Shown: in pieces, positions 1 to 5,696 of the stretch
Position numbering within the stretch: position 1 is the stretch's first letter
Layout: the number at the start of each line of letters is the position of its first letter
DNA from: Gammaproteobacteria bacterium
GTDB taxonomy: Bacteria; Pseudomonadota; Gammaproteobacteria; SZUA-229
Reading direction: 5' to 3'
Assembly (NCBI GenBank): GCA_029880105.1
Contig: JAOUPA010000058.1
Location: 1-10,665, forward strand
Length of the DNA: 10,665 bases
The notes under the pieces: model-generated
The model's database searches: none
What the model was told of the DNA's origin: nothing
The model's input: the letters and a program-made list of their open reading frames with translations, nothing else
Translations under genes and position numbers: made by a program

Positions 1-488
1 GACAGCTTTTGAATCAGCAGGCCGTTGTTAAGATGGCGGCTGAGCTTGGACAGAGAGATTTGATTCTGATTGCCGGTCGTTATGAAGGCATTGATGAGCG
101 TTTGATCAAGCAGTACGTTGATGAGGAATGGTCTATCGGCGATTACGTGCTAAGCGGCGGTGAAATGCCGGCTTTGATCATGATTGATGCCATAGCCAGG
201 ATGTTGCCCGACGTGCTTGGAGATACAGATTCAGCACAACAGGACTCGTTCATGGAGGGGCTGCTGGATTGCCCGCACTATACACGGCCGGAACAGATTG
301 AAGGCGATGGTGTGCCAGAGGTGTTGCTGAGTGGTGATCACCAAGCGATATCAATCTGGCGAGAGAAGCAGGCTCTTGGTAGGACATGGTTGCGTAGACC
401 GGAGCTACTGGAAGAACTGCAACTGACTGAAGAACAAAAGAAGTGGCTGGGCGAGTTTCAACGGGAACACGAGCAGTCTGAACATTGA
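1..488 (+). CDS. trmD: tRNA (guanine-37-N1)-methyltransferase, 5'-truncated by the window edge
   Basis: This is the C-terminal 161 residues of TrmD, read in frame from base 3; by alignment with the 255-residue E. coli protein about 88 N-terminal residues lie upstream of the window. TrmD uses S-adenosylmethionine to methylate N1 of G37 in tRNAs, which prevents +1 frameshifting. Visible are the trefoil-knot SAM-binding motifs GRYEGIDER (about bases 75-101) and SIGDYVLSGGE (about 132-164), then DSFMEGLLDCPHYTRPE. The Asp coded at 243-245 falls exactly where E. coli has catalytic Asp169, and the Arg at 198-200 matches Arg154. The C-terminal tRNA-binding part (GRTWLRRPELLEEL) is intact. A TTG at base 9 could be mistaken for a start, but the frame is open to the window edge and family sequence continues upstream of it. 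rplS follows after 66 bases, the usual rpsP-rimM-trmD-rplS order; rimM is therefore expected just upstream (inference). Confidence 0.97.
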   Translation, partial: QLLNQQAVVKMAAELGQRDLILIAGRYEGIDERLIKQYVDEEWSIGDYVLSGGEMPALIMIDAIARMLPDVLGDTDSAQQDSFMEGLLDCPHYTRPEQIEGDGVPEVLLSGDHQAISIWREKQALGRTWLRRPELLEELQLTEEQKKWLGEFQREHEQSEH

Positions 489-501
489 ATTTTGATTAGA
501 G

Positions 502-524
502 GGTAATGCCGGGTAGGCATCACC
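502..524 (+). promoter_or_regulatory. Hairpin in the trmD-rplS leader
   Basis: GGT-A-ATGCC (502-510), loop GGGTA (511-515), GGCAT-C-ACC (516-524). This gives five plus three base pairs with one A/C mismatch. There is no T-run after it, so it is not an intrinsic terminator. It sits 31 bases before the rplS start codon and leaves the GGAG ribosome-binding site at 544-547 free. It could be an mRNA stability or processing element, or a translational control element that lowers or raises L19 output relative to TrmD. That role is inference; only the inverted repeat is seen. Confidence 0.4.
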
Positions 525-554
525 AATTAGCGCAAGAGAACGCGGAGATAAATT

Positions 555-899
555 ATGAGCACTATTATTCAACAGCTCGAACAGGAACAGATGGGTCGTG
601 AATTCCCCACTTTTTACCCTGGTGATACCATTGTGGTACAGGTACGTGTAAAAGAGGGTGAGCGTGAGCGTTTGCAGGCCTTTGAAGGCATCTGTATTGC
701 CAAGCGCAATCGTGGACTGAATTCTGCTTTCACAGTTCGTAAAATATCTCATGGTGAAGGTGTTGAACGTGTGTTCCAGACATACAGCCACAGTATTGCT
801 GATGTTGCAGTGAAACGTCGTGGTAAAGTACGTCGTGCCAAGCTGTATTATTTGCGTGGTCTTACTGGTAAGGCTGCTCGAATCAAAGAGAAATTGTAA
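555..899 (+). CDS. rplS: 50S ribosomal protein L19
   Basis: The 114-residue product has the normal length for bacterial L19 and is nearly collinear with the E. coli protein (115 residues). Diagnostic stretches are the N-terminus STIIQQLEQEQM, LQAFEGICIAKRNRGL, SAFTVRKISHGEGVERVF, and the basic C-terminus KRRGKVRRAKLYYLRG ending in GKAARIKEKL. L19 sits at the 30S-50S interface and contributes to intersubunit bridges. The ATG is well placed, with GGAG at 544-547 and a seven-base spacer. It is the last gene of the ribosomal operon: a strong intrinsic terminator begins 32 bases after its stop. Nothing is unusual in the protein. Confidence 0.98.
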   Translation: MSTIIQQLEQEQMGREFPTFYPGDTIVVQVRVKEGERERLQAFEGICIAKRNRGLNSAFTVRKISHGEGVERVFQTYSHSIADVAVKRRGKVRRAKLYYLRGLTGKAARIKEKL

Positions 900-931
900 G
901 CTGCTATTTGTTGGCAGTGGTTATAGCTATT

Positions 932-959
932 AATGGCCCTTTCGAGGGCCATTTTTTTT
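932..959 (+). terminator. Rho-independent terminator after rplS
   Basis: A perfect nine-base-pair stem, AATGGCCCT (932-940) with AGGGCCATT (945-953), closed by a TTCG tetraloop (941-944), is followed directly by eight T residues (952-959), two of which also pair in the stem. This is a textbook intrinsic terminator. It ends the trmD-rplS transcript and separates it from the exported TPR gene, which therefore needs its own promoter or depends on read-through. Confidence 0.95.
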
Positions 960-979
960 GCCAGTAGAAAGTTCGCGGG

Positions 980-993
980 AAAAATTTTTTTTT
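980..993 (+). repeat. A5T9 homopolymer tract upstream of the exported TPR gene
   Basis: Five A residues (980-984) run directly into nine T residues (985-993). The T-run includes the first two bases of an in-frame TTG codon at 992-994 that could act as an alternative start. A tract of this kind bends DNA and is prone to slippage. It lies 19 bases before the preferred ATG at 1013, so slippage would not change that reading frame. No convincing -35/-10 pair was found between the terminator and the gene. Confidence 0.55.
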
Positions 994-1012
994 GCAGAGT
1001 AAACTGCGATCT

Positions 1013-2989
1013 ATGGATTTATTCGTAATAAAAAATCGTTTATTGCTATCACTACTGGTGACCTGCTGTTCTGTGGGCCCTGCTGTGGCCGAGGTGGTAC
1101 TGGAAGAGGTTTCTCAAGAGGTAACTGCTGAGATAACAGGGGGTGGGGTTGCGGTTCCAGTGGTTAGTGCGGGGCAGGTAGAGCTGGAATCGGTAAGTGA
1201 CATGGATGAGGCGAAGAATCCTTCCGTGGTATTTGTGTCACTGGAGCAGATGGATGAACTGGTACAACTGGGTTTGCCTTCGCTGGCTCTGAGCCTGCTC
1301 TCACAGGAGCAGAAAAAATGGCCAGTATACTCACCGGATTGGTATGCATTTGAACGTAAACATATTTCACTGCTATCTACGCTTGAAGACTGGCAGGCGG
1401 TGATTGACCGTACCAGGCTTTTATTAAAAGAGGCAGAGCCTGGGCGGCAGATTACCAGGCAAATTGCGCACTGGTTTCAGACGCAGCAGGTGATTGCACA
1501 GTTGAGGCTGGGACAGGCGGAGCAGGCCCTGATACAGCTGCGTGGCCTGCTCTGGCATTCTGATAAACCTGAAACAGGTACGTTGTCTGAACCGGTGAGC
1601 TCAGATTTAGTGGCACTCTGGCGACGCCTGGTTATTCGTGCTTATCTGGCGATGAATGTCGATATCGATGCACAAAAATCTTTATTGCGTTATCAGGTTG
1701 ACTACAGCAGTAACCATCAAAACCTCAATCTGGACTGGCGCCTGCTGCGGGCGAGGTCACTGCTGCGCACAGACCGCGCCGCTGATGTGATAACGCTCCT
1801 GGCCGATACAGATTCCCATATTGCACAGGCAATACGTTTAATTGCCGCATTACGTACCCGACCTGAAAGCGCTGTGTTATACGCGCAGGAAATGCAGATG
1901 CGTATTGCTGATACAAAATTGAACAGGGGCGAACTCTGGGCCTATCAATATGTGCTCTATCAGGCATACCTTACGCAGAAAAAGCTAATTGATGCATCAC
2001 GGGTATTGAGGGAATTAATCATCCAGGTTGATGCCCATGCGATGCTGGGTGAAGAGTTTGTTGTTGGCGGTGATGATCTTTGGAGACTATACGAGAGTAT
2101 TGGTAAACAGCTGGGCAATAGTGCCAAGTTATTACTGGGTGATGATCTTGCCTGGTATAACAAAGCGAGTGAATTACAGAAGAATAATATAGTAGAGGCA
2201 CTGAGCCTGTACGTGGTGCTTGCATTTAATGCAACTGATGTGACTAAGCGGCAAATGGCACACAGGGAAATCGTGGTTTTGCTGACTAAAGATAAAAATG
2301 GACTTGAATTAGTGAATCAGCTTTATCTGCATGGTAATCGAATTTCGACGCTGGAAAGTCTGCCGCTGGCTGTGCGCTATAGTCTGGTTGATTACGCATT
2401 AACTAAAGGAGACATGGAGCTGGTAGTACGTTTAATGAAAAGCGTGCAACAGCCACCAGATGGTCAGGATGAGTTTGCCTGGGCGATGCGTAAGGCTCGT
2501 GTCCTGATTATGGAAGGGGTATACGATGAAGGTGAAGCCGTGCTGGCGAGCACGCTTAATGCAGCTCAGCAAATTACACCTGATCAACTCGATCAGTTTC
2601 TTCAGGTCATTTTTGACCTTCAGACTGTGCGTAGGCATCAACAGGTATTAGTACTGCTAGATTCTCTTAGGCCTGAATGGTTAAACGAAAATATTGAGCG
2701 CGAATTATTTTTCTGGCGAGCCGAATCCTATGCATCTCTCAATCAATATGATCGGTCTGCATGGTTATATTTGAAGTCGGCACAGTTGGCTGATCAGGCA
2801 GAGGCAGGTCTGTGGGCGCAATCAGCACGTTTTAAAGCTGCCGGTGCTCTGGTAAAAGCGGCCTTGTATGATGATGCTCAGGCTATTTATAAAATGTTGT
2901 TACAGGTAACAACGTCAGAATCGAGAAAGTCGGTAATCAGGCAGGAACTGCAACAGATTCGTTTATTACGTAATTCAGAGAAAAGTTAA
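1013..2989 (+). CDS. Exported TPR-like helical-repeat protein, function unknown
   Basis: I do not recognise this as a named family. The ATG at 1013 gives 658 residues beginning with a typical signal peptide: a short basic n-region (IKNR), hydrophobic core LLLSLLVTCCSVG, and a likely signal peptidase I site after PAVA (about residue 26). An in-frame TTG at 992 would add seven residues (MQSKLRS) and blur the signal peptide, so ATG is preferred, although neither start has a strong Shine-Dalgarno. After a low-complexity Glu/Val-rich linker, the rest is almost all amphipathic helix pairs of tetratricopeptide (TPR/SEL1-like) character, for example LVQLGLPSLALSLLSQEQ near the front and, near the C-terminus, WRAESYASLNQYDRSAWLY and AALYDDAQAIYKMLLQ. 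The predicted place is the periplasm, as a scaffold for protein-protein contacts. LVTCC is a poor lipobox (Thr at -1), so a lipoprotein is less likely. The next gene starts one base after the stop. Confidence 0.8.
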   Translation: MDLFVIKNRLLLSLLVTCCSVGPAVAEVVLEEVSQEVTAEITGGGVAVPVVSAGQVELESVSDMDEAKNPSVVFVSLEQMDELVQLGLPSLALSLLSQEQKKWPVYSPDWYAFERKHISLLSTLEDWQAVIDRTRLLLKEAEPGRQITRQIAHWFQTQQVIAQLRLGQAEQALIQLRGLLWHSDKPETGTLSEPVSSDLVALWRRLVIRAYLAMNVDIDAQKSLLRYQVDYSSNHQNLNLDWRLLRARSLLRTDRAADVITLLADTDSHIAQAIRLIAALRTRPESAVLYAQEMQMRIADTKLNRGELWAYQYVLYQAYLTQKKLIDASRVLRELIIQVDAHAMLGEEFVVGGDDLWRLYESIGKQLGNSAKLLLGDDLAWYNKASELQKNNIVEALSLYVVLAFNATDVTKRQMAHREIVVLLTKDKNGLELVNQLYLHGNRISTLESLPLAVRYSLVDYALTKGDMELVVRLMKSVQQPPDGQDEFAWAMRKARVLIMEGVYDEGEAVLASTLNAAQQITPDQLDQFLQVIFDLQTVRRHQQVLVLLDSLRPEWLNENIERELFFWRAESYASLNQYDRSAWLYLKSAQLADQAEAGLWAQSARFKAAGALVKAALYDDAQAIYKMLLQVTTSESRKSVIRQELQQIRLLRNSEKS

Positions 2990-2990
2990 A

Positions 2991-3476
2991 GTGAGAGTAT
3001 TTGTTGCTATTGAGTGTGCAGTAATAAAAACACCATTTACAAAGATGGAGCTTATATTCGAAAACGGCTATTTGATTAGTGTGGATTTTTTTTGTACTAA
3101 AAATCTATCGCCGCCTGTCTCGGAAAATGCAAAAAGAGTCTGCCAGCAGATTGATGACTATTGCTGTAAGCAGTTGCTGAAATTTGAATTTGATGTCTTG
3201 TTGAAACCGGAGGGTACAGCGTTCCAGAAGAGAGTATGGCGGGCATTGCAAAAAATTCCTGCAGGCCAGGTGGTGACTTATGGTGAGCTAGCCCAGCGTT
3301 TGAAAACCTCTGCCCGTGCTATAGGTAATGCCTGTCGGGCTAATCCAGTGCCTTTGATTGTGCCCTGCCATCGGGTTGTCGCAAAATCGGGGCTAGGTGG
3401 TTTTTCAGGGGTTGAACAGGGGGCGCCACTGAAGATTAAAAGCGCACTGCTTGAACATGAAGGCGTCATTCTTTAA
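2991..3476 (+). CDS. ogt: Methylated-DNA--[protein]-cysteine S-methyltransferase (Ogt/AdaC type)
   Basis: This suicide repair protein transfers the methyl or alkyl group from O6-alkylguanine in DNA to its own cysteine. The 161-residue product has a divergent N-terminal domain (about 1-72) and the conserved C-terminal DNA-binding domain. The active site is VPCHRVV with acceptor Cys126 (codon 3366-3368). Arg109 in SARAIGNA fits the arginine finger, and Asn113 and the LEHEG glutamate (Glu157) fit the hydrogen-bond network known in human AGT. VVTYGELAQRLKTSARAIG is the helix-turn-helix. There is no Ada-type N-terminal metal-binding or AraC domain, so this is a stand-alone enzyme. The start is GTG, one base after the preceding stop; IKTPFTKMELIFENGYL aligns with the usual family N-terminus and supports it. 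Initiation is probably coupled to the TPR gene. Seven cysteines (9, 35, 51, 58, 59, 115, 126) are many for this size. Family certain; Ogt versus another stand-alone subtype less so. Confidence 0.93.
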   Translation: MRVFVAIECAVIKTPFTKMELIFENGYLISVDFFCTKNLSPPVSENAKRVCQQIDDYCCKQLLKFEFDVLLKPEGTAFQKRVWRALQKIPAGQVVTYGELAQRLKTSARAIGNACRANPVPLIVPCHRVVAKSGLGGFSGVEQGAPLKIKSALLEHEGVIL

Positions 3477-3505
3477 TCATTTTCTGGGATATTAAGTACA
3501 CCGAA

Positions 3506-3523
3506 AGACTGTTCAAAGAGTCT
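3506..3523 (+). other. Short inverted repeat in the ogt-maf gap
   Basis: AGACT (3506-3510) and AGTCT (3519-3523) form a five-base-pair stem around an eight-base spacer. No T-run follows at a useful distance, so it is a poor terminator. It covers the position where a -35 element or operator for the -10 box at 3529 would sit, so a regulator-binding half-site pair is possible, but a chance repeat is equally likely. Confidence 0.2.
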
Positions 3524-3528
3524 CTATT

Positions 3529-3534
3529 TATAAT
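3529..3534 (+). promoter_or_regulatory. Candidate promoter -10 element for the maf operon
   Basis: TATAAT at 3529-3534 is a perfect sigma-70 -10 hexamer, 32 bases before the maf ATG. No good -35 box lies 16-18 bases upstream (the stretch there reads AAGACTGTTC), and there is no extended -10 TG. If used, transcription would start near 3541 and leave a leader of about 26 bases. It would serve maf, rng, yhdP and the downstream genes independently of the TPR-ogt unit. Confidence 0.4.
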
Positions 3535-3566
3535 GATCCGTTTAATCTATAGCTTCATTTTTTCTG

Positions 3567-4166
3567 ATGAGTGACCAGCAGTATAAAGAAATTATTCTGG
3601 CTTCGGCCTCGCCGAGGCGCCTGGAGTTGCTCCAGCAGATAGGCGTCTGTGCCAGGGTCCAACCAGTACCAGTCGAAGAAGTGCAGTGCGATGGGGAATC
3701 ATCACTGGATTTCGTGCAACGCCTGGCCATGGAGAAGGCGCGGTACGGCTTTGAACTCGTGGTCCATCAGTGTATTGAATTACCCGTACTGGGCTCAGAT
3801 ACTATTGTCGAGTTAGATGGGGAGGTATTCGGAAAACCCTCAGATGTCGAGCAGGCAAAGGCAATGTTGACTAAACTCTCAGGTAGGGTTCATCAGGTGC
3901 ATACGGCGGTGGCGATAAAGGTGGCGAAGGCTGAATATCTGGCATTGAGCAGTAGCCATGTCGAGTTTGCTGAGTTATCACCTGATACTATTGAGGCATA
4001 TATTGCTACTGGTGAACCACTGGATAAAGCAGGCTCATATGCAATTCAGGGTATCGCTGCCCAGTTTGTGAAGGATTTACATGGCAGCTATTCTGGTGTG
4101 ATGGGCCTGCCATTGTTTGAAACCGCCGGGTTACTGGCCAAAGCAGGTGTGAAACTACTCGCGTGA
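3567..4166 (+). CDS. maf: Maf-family nucleotide pyrophosphatase (dTTP/UTP type, YhdE-like)
   Basis: The 199-residue product hydrolyses nucleoside triphosphates to the monophosphate and pyrophosphate, a house-cleaning activity; the YhdE branch prefers dTTP, UTP and modified pyrimidines and is also linked to division arrest. Motifs in order: SASPRR (residues 13-18, phosphate-binding), LGSDTIVELDG with catalytic-type Asp78, FGKP with Lys90, LSGRVHQVHTAVA (about 104-116), and DKAGSYAIQG (153-162) with Gln161, followed by GSYSGVMGLPLFET. The DKAG.Y.IQG signature marks the dTTP/UTP subfamily rather than the m7GTP-specific YceF branch. In E. coli the same gene (yhdE) precedes rng, as here. The ATG at 3567 gives a normal N-terminus, but no Shine-Dalgarno is visible in the T-rich 20 bases before it. 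rng follows after 22 bases. Confidence 0.95.
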   Translation: MSDQQYKEIILASASPRRLELLQQIGVCARVQPVPVEEVQCDGESSLDFVQRLAMEKARYGFELVVHQCIELPVLGSDTIVELDGEVFGKPSDVEQAKAMLTKLSGRVHQVHTAVAIKVAKAEYLALSSSHVEFAELSPDTIEAYIATGEPLDKAGSYAIQGIAAQFVKDLHGSYSGVMGLPLFETAGLLAKAGVKLLA

Positions 4167-4188
4167 TTACAGGATAAGAAAAATAATA

Positions 4189-5661
4189 ATGTCTATTTGT
4201 AAGGAAATTTTGATCAATGTTACGCCGCAAGAAACGCGCGTGGCGATTCTCGAAAACGGTATGCTGCACGAACTGTATATCGAGCGTAGCCGTAGTCGTG
4301 GCCTGGTGGGTAACGTCTACAAGGGCAAGGTCGTGCGTGTCCTGCCTGGCATGGAGGCGGCCTTTGTTGAAATTGGCCTGGAGCGAGCGGCTTTTCTGCA
4401 TATTTCAGATATGGCGGGTTATAGCAAGCAGAATGGTAGCGATGATTTAATTACGCATCCCCAGATTGGTCAGCTGTTGAGAGATGGTCAGGAAATACTG
4501 GTTCAGGTAATAAAAGATCCGCTTGGTACCAAAGGTGCGCGTCTGACCACCAATATTACAATTCCATCTCGTTACCTGGTGTTCATGCCTAATTCAGAAA
4601 ATATTGGCGTGTCTTCGCGTATTGAGTCGGAAGAAGAGCGTAATCGACTTAAAGCTATGTTACTTGCGAAAAAAGATTTGAATAAAAATGCGGGTTACAT
4701 TTTACGTACGGCGGCTGAGCTGGCAACGGAAGACTCTATTGAGCGTGATATTAATTATTTAAATCGTCAATGGGAAAATATTGTTGAGGCCAGTGACATT
4801 AAAGCTGGCATGGTGGTGCACAAGGATCTGCCGCTGTATCTCAGAACGCTACGTGACATGGTCGACGATGATCTGGAAAAAATTCGTGTCGATTCGCGAG
4901 AGACTTATTGTGCAATGCTGGAGTTTGCTGGTACTTATGTACCTGAGATGGAAGACAAAATAGAACACTATCCTGGGGAACGCCCGATTTTTGATCTGCA
5001 CGGTGTTGAAGATGAAATTCAAAAAGGTCTTGAACGTAAGGTGCATTTAAAATCTGGTGGTTATCTGATATTTGACCAGACCGAGGCAATGACTACAGTC
5101 GATGTGAATACAGGTGCTTATGTCGGTAGCCGTAATCTGGAAGAGACAATTTTCAAAACTAATCTGGAAGCAGCACAGGCGATAGCTCGACAGCTTCGCC
5201 TGCGCAATCTTGGCGGTATTATTATTCTTGATTTTATTGATATGAGTGAGGATGAGCATAAGCGCCAGGTGATTCGTGCACTGGAAAAGGCGCTGGATAA
5301 AGATCATGCACGCACTCATGTCTGTGAAGTCTCGAGTCTTGGGCTGGTGGAGATGACACGAAAACGTACGCGTGAAAGTCTGGAGCATGTGCTTTGTGGT
5401 GTTTGTCCGACCTGTGAGGGCCGAGGTTCGGTGAAAACTGCTGAGACAGTGTGTTACGAAATCTTCAGGGAGATACTTCGTGAGGCACGCCAGTTTGATG
5501 CTAGAGAACTGCTAGTACTGGCGGCGCAGGAAGTGGTTGACCTGCTACTTGATGAGGAGTCAGCAAGTCTTGCGGAGCTCGAAGACTTCATTGATATCCC
5601 CATACGTTTTCAGGCGGAAGCTCTGTACACCCAGGAGCAATATGATGTTGTTATTTTGTAA
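4189..5661 (+). CDS. rng: Ribonuclease G
   Basis: The 490-residue product matches E. coli RNase G (489) nearly end to end. It is a 5'-end-dependent endoribonuclease that matures the 5' end of 16S rRNA and takes part in mRNA decay. The S1 RNA-binding domain covers about residues 35-125 (RGLVGNVYKGKVVRVLPGM through DPLGTKGARLTT), followed by the RNase H-like and 5'-sensor regions. Catalytic magnesium ligands are Asp305 (MTTVDVNTGA) and Asp348 (IIILDFIDM). The zinc-link CGVCPTC (Cys403, Cys406, Cys409) is present, as are LVEMTRKRTRESLEHVL and the C-terminal end QYDVVIL. The long RNase E-type C-terminal scaffold is absent, so this is RNase G and not RNase E. The ATG at 4189 lies 14 bases after an AGGA (4171-4174), a rather long spacer. 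The stop codon overlaps an ATG that opens an 11-codon ORF leading to yhdP. Confidence 0.97.
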   Translation: MSICKEILINVTPQETRVAILENGMLHELYIERSRSRGLVGNVYKGKVVRVLPGMEAAFVEIGLERAAFLHISDMAGYSKQNGSDDLITHPQIGQLLRDGQEILVQVIKDPLGTKGARLTTNITIPSRYLVFMPNSENIGVSSRIESEEERNRLKAMLLAKKDLNKNAGYILRTAAELATEDSIERDINYLNRQWENIVEASDIKAGMVVHKDLPLYLRTLRDMVDDDLEKIRVDSRETYCAMLEFAGTYVPEMEDKIEHYPGERPIFDLHGVEDEIQKGLERKVHLKSGGYLIFDQTEAMTTVDVNTGAYVGSRNLEETIFKTNLEAAQAIARQLRLRNLGGIIILDFIDMSEDEHKRQVIRALEKALDKDHARTHVCEVSSLGLVEMTRKRTRESLEHVLCGVCPTCEGRGSVKTAETVCYEIFREILREARQFDARELLVLAAQEVVDLLLDEESASLAELEDFIDIPIRFQAEALYTQEQYDVVIL

Positions 5662-5696
5662 TGTCGATGGCATTACGCCCTGAGAAAGCACAATGA
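5661..5696 (+). other. 11-codon mini-ORF bridging rng and yhdP
   Basis: ATG at 5661-5663 shares one base with the rng stop (TAATG), and the reading frame MSMALRPEKAQ ends at TGA 5694-5696, which overlaps the yhdP ATG (5693-5695) as ATGA. The frame thus fills the whole 31-base gap with stop/start overlaps at both ends. It may work as a translational-coupling relay that carries ribosomes from rng to yhdP. In a gap this short it may also be chance, and the peptide itself is unlikely to have a function. Confidence 0.3.

Noticed and set aside
506..601. A 31-codon ORF starting at the ATG in the trmD-rplS hairpin and overlapping the start of rplS out of frame.
   Set aside because: The purine stretch before it is only two bases from the ATG, the product has no recognisable feature, and most of its length is a shadow of rplS.
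901..917. Weak inverted repeat CTGC/GCAG just after the rplS stop.
   Set aside because: Only four base pairs around a nine-base loop; the strong terminator directly downstream explains the region.
1047..1085. Possible lipoprotein signal (LVTCC) in the exported TPR protein.
   Set aside because: Thr at -1 does not fit a lipobox, and a good signal peptidase I site (PAVA) follows.
2581..2595. Inverted repeat TGATC-AACTC-GATCA inside the TPR gene.
   Set aside because: Five-base arms inside coding sequence with no promoter context; likely chance.
2604..2619. Perfect six-base-pair inverted repeat AGGTCA-TTTT-TGACCT inside the TPR gene.
   Set aside because: It lies in the middle of a well-supported coding frame, has no T-run, and repeats of this size are expected by chance.
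4189..5661. RNase E instead of RNase G.
   Set aside because: The protein ends shortly after the catalytic and zinc-link regions at 490 residues, lacks the C-terminal scaffold, and the gene lies between maf and yhdP as rng does.
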